The notes under the pieces: model-generated
What the model was told of the DNA's origin: nothing
Seen by the model: the letters and a program-made list of their open reading frames with translations, nothing else
Databases searched by the model: none
Position numbers and translations under genes: made by a program
In this document: piece by piece, positions 56,318 to 64,000 of the stretch
Layout of the letters: every line of letters starts with the position of its first letter
Numbering within the stretch: the stretch's first letter is position 1
Source of the DNA: an uncultured Helicobacter sp.
Lineage (GTDB): Bacteria; Campylobacterota; Campylobacteria; Campylobacterales; Helicobacteraceae
NCBI GenBank assembly: GCA_944325775.1
Contig: CALVBL010000003.1
Span: forward strand, 61,542-125,541
Reading direction: 5' to 3'
Length of the DNA: 64,000 nt

Positions 56318-57754
56318 ATGAGCAAAATCCAAATCGACAAGCAAGCGGTAGAGAAGTTTTTTGAAGCATGCAAGATGCATGAAGTGGAATTTATAGATTT
56401 TAGATTCACAGACATTAAAGGCGTGTGGAACCATCTCGCTTTTAGTGCAAGTGCAGTAGATGAAAAGACTTTCGAGGGTATTCCCTTTGATGGTAGTTCT
56501 GCACCGGCATGGCAACCTGTGGATAAATCTGATATGATCCTTATCCCCGATCCTGTGCGGTATTTTATCGATCCATTTACTGCTGATACTACGATGGTGG
56601 TGTTTTGTGATGTGTGGGATATCTACAAAAACCAACCTTATGAAAAATGTCCTAGGAGTATTGTCAAGCGAGCTATGCAGTATCTCAAAGATTCTGGGAT
56701 CGGCGATGTCGCGTATTTCGGACCTGAAAATGAGTTTTTTGTCTTTGATTCGATTAAAATCAAAGATTCTGTGAATTGTCAGTATTATGAGATCGATACC
56801 GAGGAGGGTGAGTGGAATCGCGATAAGGAGTTTGAGGGCGTGAATATCGGGCATCGTCCGGGCACGAAAGGTGGGTATCTGCCTGTGGCACCGGTGGATT
56901 CTATGGTGGATATCCGCGCTGAAATGGTCAAAGTGCTCAACCAAGTGGGATTAGAGACTTTTATCGTGCATCACGAAGTCGCGCAAGGACAGGGTGAGAT
57001 CGGCGTGAAGTTTGGTGATATGCTTGAAGCGGCTGATAATGTCCAAAAACTCAAATATGTCGTCAAAATGGTCGCCCATCTCAATGGCAAGACTGCGACA
57101 TTTATGCCAAAGCCTCTGTATAACGACAATGGAAGTGGTATGCATACGCATATCAGTATTTGGAAAGAGGGCAAAAATCTCTTTGCTGGCAACGCGTATG
57201 AGGGGCTAAGCGATATGGCATTACATTTCCTAGGTGGCGTGCTTAAGCATGCAAGGGCTCTAGCGGCTTTTACCAATGCAAGCACGAACTCTTATAAGCG
57301 GTTAATTCCGGGCTTTGAAGCGCCGAGCATTTTGACTTATTCTGCACAAAACCGCAGTGCAAGTATCCGAATCCCTTATAATAGTGGCGAGAAGGCAAAG
57401 CGAATGGAGTTTAGATTCCCAGATAGTTCGAGCAATCCGTATCTTGCATTTGCGGCGCTTTTGATGGCGGGGATTGATGGGATCAAACAAAAAAGTGATC
57501 CGGGCAAACCAATGGAGATCAATCTCTTTGAACTTAGTCTTGATGAGATTCGCGAAAAGGGCATTAAGCAGCTGCCACATACATTGCGCCACGCGATCGA
57601 GGAAATGCTCGTGGATAAGGCGTATCTAAAAGAGGGCGATGTGTTTAGCGAAGAGTTTATCCAGACTTATAAGCAATACAAGTTTGAGACAGAGATCTGG
57701 CCTTGGGAAGGGCGCCCACACCCATTTGAGTTTTTAACGACATATAGTTGTTAG
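56318..57754 (+). CDS. glnA: Glutamine synthetase, type I
   Basis: 478 residues from the ATG at 56318 (AAGGAACCCAAA upstream; an ATG six codons earlier would place that site inside the gene). It assimilates ammonia into glutamine. Motifs: [78 protein letters not shown] and [16 protein letters not shown]. The C-terminus lacks the usual adenylylation-site context (NLYDLPPEE-type is [10 protein letters not shown] here, with no Tyr), as in H. pylori, so GlnE control is unlikely. Confidence 0.96.
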   Translation: MSKIQIDKQAVEKFFEACKMHEVEFIDFRFTDIKGVWNHLAFSASAVDEKTFEGIPFDGSSAPAWQPVDKSDMILIPDPVRYFIDPFTADTTMVVFCDVWDIYKNQPYEKCPRSIVKRAMQYLKDSGIGDVAYFGPENEFFVFDSIKIKDSVNCQYYEIDTEEGEWNRDKEFEGVNIGHRPGTKGGYLPVAPVDSMVDIRAEMVKVLNQVGLETFIVHHEVAQGQGEIGVKFGDMLEAADNVQKLKYVVKMVAHLNGKTATFMPKPLYNDNGSGMHTHISIWKEGKNLFAGNAYEGLSDMALHFLGGVLKHARALAAFTNASTNSYKRLIPGFEAPSILTYSAQNRSASIRIPYNSGEKAKRMEFRFPDSSSNPYLAFAALLMAGIDGIKQKSDPGKPMEINLFELSLDEIREKGIKQLPHTLRHAIEEMLVDKAYLKEGDVFSEEFIQTYKQYKFETEIWPWEGRPHPFEFLTTYSC

Positions 57755-57768
57755 GTTCTTAGAGTTTT

Positions 57769-57846
57769 ATGCAGGTTTGCTTTTGGCAAACTTGGTATCG
57801 ACAATGAGGGTTTTGCCCTTATTGCCTCTCCGCTTGTGTGATCATG
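57769..57846 (+). repeat. Possible divergent copy of the dispersed intergenic repeat
   Basis: It starts ATGCAGGTTTGC, contains CTTGGTATCGACAATGAGGG, and ends near CTCCGCTTGTGTGATCAT, following the order of elements in copy A with more substitutions. Located after glnA in a convergent gap. Confidence 0.45.
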
Positions 57847-57862
57847 TAACCGATTTTTAGGG

Positions 57863-57876
57863 AGATTCTAGAATCT
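57863..57876. terminator. Palindrome AGATTCTAGAATCT between convergent genes
   Basis: A perfect 14-base palindrome from two opposed heptamers, between glnA and the phase-OFF glycosyltransferase, followed by TCTT. Terminator function is possible but not secure. Confidence 0.35.
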
Positions 57877-57963
57877 TCTTGGTGTCGCTGTGTCATAAGT
57901 GCGATGTGGCAATGGAGTAGATTCTGTAAATCTAATGCAGTTTGTTGATCGATGTGAATCTCT

Positions 57964-58939
57964 TTAGTGCTTTGTATTGAAAAGTATCTTCCAGATTTTT
58001 AGAATCGTATTTTGTAAATAGCGTTTGTAACGTGCTTTTTGTTTGTTGTAAGAGAATATGCGTGAATCTCTCTTGCTGAAGGTGCCATTGTGCTTTTTGT
58101 ATTCGAGCTGGAGACTTGCAATCTGCTGTGCTATAAGCTCTAAGTATCGTTTGCAAAACATTTTTTGGGCAAAAGAAATATCACTGGTCGCCATAGAGCG
58201 AAAGTACTCCTGTATGTGTGTATAGATGAATCTGTGATCTTGTATGTGTTGCACAATCTTTGTGGTGGTGTTGGTTGCACTCATGGATTGCGTGTGTATG
58301 CGATATGTGATGAGTGGAGCTTGAATCGTAATGACGTTGTGTATGAGATTGCTGTATGCGGCATACAGCAGGCAATCCTCGGCTACCCCAATTCGTATAT
58401 GGGGATTTATGAGGTCAAAAGCCTTAAGATAGAGATCTCTTTTAAAGAGCTTGCTCCATATATTCCAGTTTATCCACGATTTTTTGAGACAAAACAGATA
58501 GAAGTCATTGATATTTGTGTAGATTGCATCACGATAATACTCTATGTGGTGTGTGCGAGAATCTTGAAGGGTTTTATAGTCAAAACAAACTAAATCTACC
58601 CCCCCCCCTTAATTGCGGCATAGAATCTACACAAGTTTGCAGGGCATTAGATTCTAAAAAGTCGTCGGGATCAAGGAACATAATATATTCTCCCTGCGCG
58701 ACTTTCACACCCTCTGCTCGAGCTGCAAAAAGTTGAAAGTTTTCTTTATTATGCACGATTCTTATGCGAGAATCTTTTGTGGCATATTCTTTGGCTATGG
58801 CTATGCTATTATCACTTCCACAATCATCAACCACAATAATTTCTATATCTCTAAAGCTCTGCTGCACACAGCTCTCTAGTGCCTCTGCAATGAATTGTTC
58901 TACATTATAGGTAGGCAAGATGATTGAAACAAGTGGCAT
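57964..58939 (-). pseudogene. Glycosyltransferase family 2, phase-variable (G10, OFF)
   Basis: The first 119 codons encode a GT2 domain (LVSIILPTYNVEQFIAEALESC, IIVVDDCGSDNSIAIAKEY, MFLDPDDFLESNAL), then a ten-G run (plus-strand Cs 58599-58608) throws the frame into an early stop at 58580. Removing one G joins it to an open frame of about 205 codons down to 57964, with sequence expected of such an enzyme (VDLVCFDYKTLQDS, WNIWSKLFKRDLYL, GVAEDCLLYAAYSN). The total length is 3n+1, so nine Gs give a complete enzyme of about 324 residues. It would add a sugar to LPS or another surface glycan. A contingency gene in the OFF state, not a dead gene. Confidence 0.9.
58599..58608. repeat. G10/C10 contingency tract
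   Basis: Ten consecutive Cs on the plus strand (Gs in coding sense) inside the GT2 gene; nine would restore the frame. Confidence 0.88.
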
Positions 58940-58983
58940 AAAAATCTCCTTATGGGATTTAAAATATTAGTGTAGTGAGTGAC

Positions 58984-59970
58984 TTAGAGGGAATCGCCGT
59001 CAAAATATACGAGCGCAGAACCCCAAGTGAATCCGCCCCCAAAGGCATCAAGCAAGAGCAAATCCCCATTTTTGAGCTGACCTTGTCTATAAATCTCATC
59101 AATCGCCATGGGGATTGACGCAGCGGAGGTGTTGCCATATTTTTGCACAGTGAGCACGATCTGATCTGGCGAAAAATCTAGTATTTCCCCCACTGCGTTA
59201 ATAATGCGTAAATTCGCTTGATGTGGCACAAAGAATCTCACATCTTGGGGTTTTATGGCATTGTTCTCTAGGATATCCTTCACATCTTGAGCGAGGGTTT
59301 TGACTGCTTGTTTAAAGACTTCATTACCCTTCATTTGTAGGCACTGCTTTGGTGAATCGCTCGTGGCATTGAATCTAGGTGTATAGAGCAAATCCCCATA
59401 TTGTCCATTGGCAGCGACATGCACATCAAGGATAGATCGGGATTTCTCCGTGGTGGCACTCACGATGGCTGCACCACCCCCATCGCCAAAAAGCACACAA
59501 GTGCCCCTATCCTCAAAATCTAGCACAGAACTTACCTTTTCTGCTCCTATGATTAGGATATTGCTGTATGTGCGAGATTCTATAAAAGACTTAGCGATAT
59601 TAAGGAGATAGACAAACCCGCTGCAAGCGCCACTGATATCGAACGCGGGCTTGTTTTGGATACCGAGCTTATATGCGGCAATGCACGCAGTAGAGGGCAT
59701 TGTCAGGTAATCTGGGCTTAAGGTAGCGACTATGACCGCATCAATATCACTAGGTTTTAGATTTGCACGCTCAATGGCGAGTTTGCCCGCCTCATACGCG
59801 AGATCGCTAGTGTTTTGATCTGGATTAGCAAAATAACGTGTTTTGATACCCGTCCTTTTGCTAATCCACTCATCGCTTGTGTCCAAAGTCTTTTCAAAAT
59901 CTGCATTGCTGATACACCGAGGAGGAATGTATGAAGCAATAGATTTGAGCGAAGCAAAAACTTTTTCCAT
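58984..59970 (-). CDS. fabH: 3-oxoacyl-[acyl-carrier-protein] synthase III
   Basis: 328 residues. It starts fatty acid synthesis by condensing acetyl-CoA with malonyl-ACP. Active-site Cys in [14 protein letters not shown]; His in [11 protein letters not shown] and Asn in [15 protein letters not shown] complete the triad; [11 protein letters not shown] at the C-terminus. It starts 8 bases after plsX ends, matching the H. pylori order rpmF-plsX-fabH. Confidence 0.97.
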   Translation of the reverse strand: MEKVFASLKSIASYIPPRCISNADFEKTLDTSDEWISKRTGIKTRYFANPDQNTSDLAYEAGKLAIERANLKPSDIDAVIVATLSPDYLTMPSTACIAAYKLGIQNKPAFDISGACSGFVYLLNIAKSFIESRTYSNILIIGAEKVSSVLDFEDRGTCVLFGDGGGAAIVSATTEKSRSILDVHVAANGQYGDLLYTPRFNATSDSPKQCLQMKGNEVFKQAVKTLAQDVKDILENNAIKPQDVRFFVPHQANLRIINAVGEILDFSPDQIVLTVQKYGNTSAASIPMAIDEIYRQGQLKNGDLLLLDAFGGGFTWGSALVYFDGDSL

Positions 59971-59978
59971 ACTATTCC

Positions 59979-60962
59979 TTAGCGCGATTCAAAGACATTC
60001 TGCAATTTTGTACAGATTTGAGAATCTAATGCGTGCAAAGCCTGATAGATGGCGCACTCTATGGCACGGGCATTTGAGCTTCCATGGCTGATGATGACGA
60101 CTTTTTGTACCCCTAGCAATGGCGCACCACCATACTCACTATGATCAATTTTTTTCTTAAGATTTCTAAACACACCCTTCATCAATAAGGCACCAAGCGC
60201 CCGAATTGGGCATTTTTTGATCTCTGACTTGAGTATGTGAGAGATCGCACTCGCCACGCCCTCACTTGCTTTTAGCACAAGATTGCCAGAAAATCCATCA
60301 CACACGACTACATCAACACTGCCATTAAAGATATCGCGCCCTTCCACATTGCCTTTGAAAAACGCAAACTCCTTAAGCAAGGAAAAAGTTGCTTTCGTGA
60401 GCTCATTACCCTTGGTATCCTCTTCACCATTAGAGAGGAGTCCCACACGCGGATTTGCATAGCCCATCACACTTCTAGCATATTCGTGTCCCATAATCGC
60501 AAAATCCACTAAATATTCGGGCTTGCAATCTGTGTTTGCACCTGCATCAAGGATCATACTAGGATTTTCGTTGATAGTGGGCATGGTGGTACAGATAGCC
60601 GGACGCGAAACACCCTTGATACGCCCAAGCTTAAGGGTCGCAAGACTCATAGTCGCACCACTGTGTCCGGGCGATACGAGTGCATCGGCTTTGCCCTCAC
60701 GCACAAGCTCCGTAGCGATGAAAATAGAGGTTTCCTTGCGCTTTGAAGCGCTTGCAGCACTCTCTTCCATCTTGATGTAATCCACGCAATGCACGATCTG
60801 TACGCGGCTCGCCAGCTCGGCTGGTATCAGCGGAGCGACCTGGGCTTCATCACCCACGACGATAGCTTCAAACTGCTTGTGTTTCAGTGCTTCGACGACA
60901 CCGAGCACAATAGGCTCTACGCCATAATCTGCACCCATCACATCAATGGCAATCTTTTGCAT
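59979..60962 (-). CDS. plsX: Phosphate acyltransferase PlsX
   Basis: 327 residues from the ATG at 60962. PlsX converts acyl-ACP to acyl-phosphate for phospholipid synthesis. Seen: [92 protein letters not shown] and [18 protein letters not shown]. Between rpmF (48 bases upstream) and fabH. Confidence 0.97.
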   Translation of the reverse strand: MQKIAIDVMGADYGVEPIVLGVVEALKHKQFEAIVVGDEAQVAPLIPAELASRVQIVHCVDYIKMEESAASASKRKETSIFIATELVREGKADALVSPGHSGATMSLATLKLGRIKGVSRPAICTTMPTINENPSMILDAGANTDCKPEYLVDFAIMGHEYARSVMGYANPRVGLLSNGEEDTKGNELTKATFSLLKEFAFFKGNVEGRDIFNGSVDVVVCDGFSGNLVLKASEGVASAISHILKSEIKKCPIRALGALLMKGVFRNLKKKIDHSEYGGAPLLGVQKVVIISHGSSNARAIECAIYQALHALDSQICTKLQNVFESR

Positions 60963-61009
60963 CAATACCTCCCATTTTCGCTACACGCATTATGCGTGCG
61001 ACTCCTGTC

Positions 61010-61159
61010 TTATTTGTATTGTCCGCTAAATTTATTGATGCGATGAGGCATCTTCCAGCTGCCATCTTTGTCTTTGATAGGCATAGCGAGACTGACTTTA
61101 TAATGTGTTCTTCGCTTTGCTGCACGGGTTTTACTCACTCTTCTCTTTGGAACTGCCAT
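61010..61159 (-). CDS. rpmF: 50S ribosomal protein L32
   Basis: 49 residues: [20 protein letters not shown], then [18 protein letters not shown], the standard L32 N-terminus and core. The C-terminus lacks the zinc-binding Cys pairs of some L32 proteins, so this is the zinc-free form. Its start lies inside the end of the yceD-like gene (29-base overlap), and AAAGGAGAAAG is well placed before the ATG. The yceD-rpmF-plsX-fabH order is conserved across many bacteria. Confidence 0.95.
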   Translation of the reverse strand: MAVPKRRVSKTRAAKRRTHYKVSLAMPIKDKDGSWKMPHRINKFSGQYK

Positions 61160-61514
61160 ATCTTTCTCCTTTTATGTGATAATCCATTTTAATAGATTCT
61201 ATCTCGCTTTGCAAGATATACTCTACATCTATAAAACCATCGAAAAACTCAATAACATCAAGGCTATTAAGCTTACTTTGGCTTTGTGTATCCCAAAGAC
61301 CATCTGAGATATACAAAACCAAAGATTCATCAAAATGCTTCATAAACACCTCACCGCTTCTATCACACACAAGCTCCAATTCGCCATTAAGCCTACCATC
61401 AAGCTTGCATATTTGAGAATCTACTCGCACCAATGTGCCACTAAGCTCCAAGCCATCAGATTCTAGACTGAAGGTTTTGGGCGATGAGGTAATTTTTCTA
61501 AAAGCAATTTTCAT
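61131..61514 (-). CDS. YceD-like DUF177 protein
   Basis: 127 residues. The central part [38 protein letters not shown] fits DUF177, a family linked to large-ribosomal-subunit RNA processing or accumulation and almost always encoded before rpmF, as here. Only one Cys of the usual CxxC pairs is evident in each half, so metal binding is doubtful. Overlap with rpmF suggests coupled translation. Confidence 0.85.
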   Translation of the reverse strand: MKIAFRKITSSPKTFSLESDGLELSGTLVRVDSQICKLDGRLNGELELVCDRSGEVFMKHFDESLVLYISDGLWDTQSQSKLNSLDVIEFFDGFIDVEYILQSEIESIKMDYHIKGERYGSSKEKSE

Positions 61515-61560
61515 GCGTTTTATATCTTAGATTCTAAACGCGCGTAGATCCTAAGTGAGA

Positions 61561-61974
61561 TTAGCAAATCTCTCGCTTAGCGAAGAAAAAGGCGATTTCG
61601 TTTTTTGCATTCTCAAGGCTATCGCTACCATGCACAGCGTTTGCATCGATACTATCAGCAAAATCCGCTCTGATCGTTCCTGCTTTAGCTTCTTTAGGAT
61701 TTGTCGCACCCATCAGATCACGATTTTTTGTCACAGCATTATCGCCCTCTAGCACCATTACCACCACAGGACCGCTCACCATAAAATCCACCAAATCATT
61801 AAAAAATGGACGCTCCTTGTGAATTGCATAAAACTCTTTAGCATCGCAACGCCCGAGTTGTAGCTTTTTCATCGCTGCGATGCGCAAGCCATTGCTCTCA
61901 AACCGATCGATAATCTGACCAATCACACCTTTTTTTACTGCATCGGGCTTGATGATAGAAAGGGTCTGCTCCAT
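61561..61974 (-). CDS. ndk: Nucleoside diphosphate kinase
   Basis: 137 residues from the ATG at 61974 (AGGAG seven bases upstream; a TTG two codons earlier is less likely). It balances NTP pools through a phospho-His intermediate. [18 protein letters not shown] at the N-terminus; active-site His in NAVHGSDS near the C-terminus; MVLEGDNAV in the middle. Followed by the yceD-rpmF-plsX-fabH run, the H. pylori order. Confidence 0.97.
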   Translation of the reverse strand: MEQTLSIIKPDAVKKGVIGQIIDRFESNGLRIAAMKKLQLGRCDAKEFYAIHKERPFFNDLVDFMVSGPVVVMVLEGDNAVTKNRDLMGATNPKEAKAGTIRADFADSIDANAVHGSDSLENAKNEIAFFFAKREIC

Positions 61975-62177
61975 ATTCAACTCCTAAAAGAAAATTAAAA
62001 AGTCAGGGATTCTAGCATAAATAAGTTTTTTTTAACCTTAGAAAATACTAAGTCGTGTTTTTGTGAGGTTTGTAGGTTCGCTGGAGTCGCCGCGTGTAGC
62101 GCCTATATATCACGCTTGATAAAGGACAGAGCGTAGTAGTGAATCTTGTGTATGCAAGCCTTGCATAGAATGCCTTA

Positions 62178-62384
62178 TCAGCACTTTGTCCTTCCTGCAC
62201 CGTATTTCTTTTCTATAGCATCTTTGAAAAACTCTCTTTGAGTCTTTGGGATCTCCTCTGGATGGTGGAGGCGCATATGCTCTAAATACTTGTCATAGCT
62301 AGGCATGCCTACAAGCAAGTGCAGGAATCTATCAGATCGCCGATAGATCACACGCACCACATTCCAAACTTTAGCAAACCTCAT
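62178..62384 (-). CDS. YbdD/YjiX-family small protein
   Basis: 68 residues with the family pattern: VWNVVRVIYRRSDRFLHLLVGMPSYDKYLEHMRLHHP, then a C-terminal KKYGAGRTKC. YbdD/YjiX genes almost always follow a CstA/BtsT-type pyruvate or peptide transporter, and YjiX-type partners are reported to be needed for its transport activity. Its ATG overlaps the cstA stop by four bases (ATGA). Confidence 0.9.
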   Translation of the reverse strand: MRFAKVWNVVRVIYRRSDRFLHLLVGMPSYDKYLEHMRLHHPEEIPKTQREFFKDAIEKKYGAGRTKC

Positions 62385-64000
62385 TTGTGCACAGCAATTT
62401 TGCCGTCAAAATCACTGGTTTTGATATAAGGAGATTCATTTAGTGGTATGGTAGGCTTGTTACTTGCTGCTTTGAGGCAGATTCTGATACATTGCACAAG
62501 AATGAGATAGGTCACAAACATAAAAAATCCGCACAAGATAGCATTTAGCAGATTATTGCTTGCTATGAGGCTTAGTTTTTGTGCCTGTGCGGTTAGCGAA
62601 GCTATGAGATCAGGATCTGTCTGTGCGGCTGCCTCGGCAAGTTTAGAAGCGGCGGCTGCTTTGTTATTTTGCCATGTAGCAATATGACTTACAGAATCAT
62701 GAAGTTTTTCGCCATTGGCAGGAAGTAGTTTTAAAATCCCCGCATAAAGCGTGCTTACAAGTACCCAAACAGCAGGCAAAATCGCGATCCACGCTTGTTT
62801 GCCTTTGCCCATTTTAAAGAGCACCACAATCACAGTGAGCAGAGCCATGCCCGCTAGCATTTGGTTGGATACCCCAAAGAGTGTCCAGAGTGATTTTACC
62901 CCACCTTGCGGATCGGTAACGCCCTGATAAAGGATATAGCCCCAGCCAATCACACACAGCAAAGTCGCTAAGATTCCATAAAAAATCGAATGGATATTGC
63001 CAAATGGCTTATAGACATTGCCTAGCACATCTTGGACCATAAATCTCCCCGCTCTAGTCCCCGCATCGACAGCTGTGAGAATAAAGAGTGCTTCAAACAA
63101 AATCGCAAAATGATACCAAAACGCAATAGAACCCTGTGAGAATAGCGGCACCTGCGAGATGATAGTCGCTAATCCGATAGCAAAGGTAGGCGCACCACCG
63201 GTTTTGCTTAGGATCGTCTTTTCGCCAATTTCATTAGCGGTGTTTAGAATCTGCTCAGGTGTGATGACAAATCCCCAAGAGCTAATCGTCTGTGCTGCTG
63301 TCTGTGCCGCGGCTAGAGCGTCTTTGAGCGCACCACCTTCATAAAACGCCACTGTTCCTAGTGCAGCGGGCGCGACATTGACAGAAAAATACAAGCCCGG
63401 TGTGAGAATTACCGCCGCGATAAGCGCCATAATCGCCACTGCAGATTCCATAAGCATCGAGCCATAGCCCACCATTCGCGCGTGGGATTCACGCTCTAGC
63501 ATTTTGGGCGTCGTGCCGCTTGAGATGAGCGCGTGGAATCCACTTATCGCACCACAAGCAATGGTGATAAACAAAAACGGAAAGAGCTTACCGCTAAAAA
63601 CAGGTCCGCTCCCATCGACAAACTTCGTAACACTTTCAAAGCGCACATCAGGCGCGACGATGAGTATCCCCGCAGCCATCAGCACAATCACGCCAATCTT
63701 TAAAAAGGTGCTTAGATAATCCCTAGGAGCGAGCAAAAACCACACCGGCAAAATCGCCGCCACAAACCCATAGCCAATCATTACATAAGTGAGTGTAACA
63801 GGGCTTAGTGTAAAAAGCGGTGCGAGCGTCTCACTCTCTGCCACCGCACGCCCATAATAGAGCGCTAAAAGCAACAAAGCAAAGCCGATGATACTCGCCT
63901 CCCCGATTTTGCCCGGGCGCAAAAACCGCATATGGATACCCATATAGATGGCAATGGGGATTGTCATCGCAATCGTGAAAAGCCCCCAAGGAGATTCTGC
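62381..64000 (-). CDS. cstA: Carbon starvation protein A (CstA) transporter, 5' end outside window
   Basis: About 540 residues are visible, continuous with the window edge, out of roughly 690 expected. Many membrane helices and CstA family sequence (WGLFTIAMTIPIAIYMG, SGFHALISSGTTPKMLERESHARMVGYGSMLMESAVAIMALIAA, FILTAVDAGTRAGRFMVQD, WTLFGVSNQMLAGMALL). CstA-type proteins take up peptides or pyruvate; in H. pylori and Campylobacter a peptide-use role is reported. Coupled to the YbdD-type gene downstream. Confidence 0.95.
   Translation of the reverse strand, partial: AESPWGLFTIAMTIPIAIYMGIHMRFLRPGKIGEASIIGFALLLLALYYGRAVAESETLAPLFTLSPVTLTYVMIGYGFVAAILPVWFLLAPRDYLSTFLKIGVIVLMAAGILIVAPDVRFESVTKFVDGSGPVFSGKLFPFLFITIACGAISGFHALISSGTTPKMLERESHARMVGYGSMLMESAVAIMALIAAVILTPGLYFSVNVAPAALGTVAFYEGGALKDALAAAQTAAQTISSWGFVITPEQILNTANEIGEKTILSKTGGAPTFAIGLATIISQVPLFSQGSIAFWYHFAILFEALFILTAVDAGTRAGRFMVQDVLGNVYKPFGNIHSIFYGILATLLCVIGWGYILYQGVTDPQGGVKSLWTLFGVSNQMLAGMALLTVIVVLFKMGKGKQAWIAILPAVWVLVSTLYAGILKLLPANGEKLHDSVSHIATWQNNKAAAASKLAEAAAQTDPDLIASLTAQAQKLSLIASNNLLNAILCGFFMFVTYLILVQCIRICLKAASNKPTIPLNESPYIKTSDFDGKIAVHK

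Noticed and set aside
56255..56944. Long minus-strand frame opposite glnA
   Set aside because: Antisense shadow of a strongly conserved glutamine synthetase; His/Arg-rich composition is typical of such shadows.

Overview
The window is a 64 kb stretch of chromosome from a Helicobacter-type epsilonproteobacterium. The evidence is gene order and protein family. Several blocks match arrangements I know from Helicobacter pylori: ddl-hydrolase-murF; nifS-nifU; murJ-cysS; nadA-psd; ndk-yceD-rpmF-plsX-fabH; and pepF with its small neighbour. An HsrA-type orphan regulator, MagIII glycosylase and Pfr-like ferritin are also present. Most promoters show a good -10 TATAAT box without a clear -35, which is typical of the genus. 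The DNA is moderately AT-rich. No prophage, IS element, CRISPR array or rRNA operon was seen. I cannot name the species; the gene content would suit an enterohepatic or animal-associated Helicobacter.

Layout. 1-3362 (minus): ddl, an alpha/beta hydrolase, acylphosphatase and murF (cell wall). 3422-4596: decayed acyltransferase with two poly-G tracts. 4612-6792 (minus): nifS-nifU Fe-S assembly. 7070-11177 (plus): flgL, a coupled degenerate deacetylase and hsrA. 11261-11360: SRP RNA. 11674-14986 (plus): fabG-acpP-fabF-accA. 15462-17217 (plus): AraC regulator and thiD. 17461-18873 (minus): frameshifted LpoB-like/Sel1 fusion lipoprotein. 19107-25602: small membrane proteins, pepF, hisS, yaaA, ndh. 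25735-26844: intact paralogue of the decayed acyltransferase. 26905-30063 (minus): cysS and murJ. 30149-32065 (plus): FapA-type protein. 32070-38402 (minus): glycosyltransferase, nadA, psd, queuosine-precursor transporter, and a lipoprotein trio related to PBP activators. 38632-40579 (plus): ribBA and an outer-membrane protein. 40580-42124: decayed DNA around a tRNA-Pro. 42136-44567 (minus): secreted protein, ferritin, ilvC. 44799-47691 (plus): phosphoesterase, uppP, outer-membrane protein. 47906-50451 (minus): magIII and a TPR glycosyltransferase. Then mnmG, mqo, a TauE-type exporter, a J-domain protein, glnA, a phase-OFF glycosyltransferase, fabH-plsX-rpmF-yceD, ndk, and ybdD-cstA running off the end.

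Two themes stand out. First, surface variation: poly-G/C tracts of 9 or more lie inside four surface genes (two glycosyltransferases, one acyltransferase, one outer-membrane protein) plus a dead acyltransferase. One glycosyltransferase is OFF in this sequence by a single G. Second, the heptamer AGATTCT/AGAATCT is very strongly over-represented. Inverted pairs of it sit at gene ends, where they can form terminator-like hairpins, a pattern that resembles DNA-uptake sequences in Neisseria and Haemophilus. A separate degenerate intergenic repeat of about 85 bp is also dispersed in the window. Envelope biogenesis is heavily represented (MurF, Ddl, MurJ, UppP, LpoB-like lipoproteins, PlsX/FabH, Psd).
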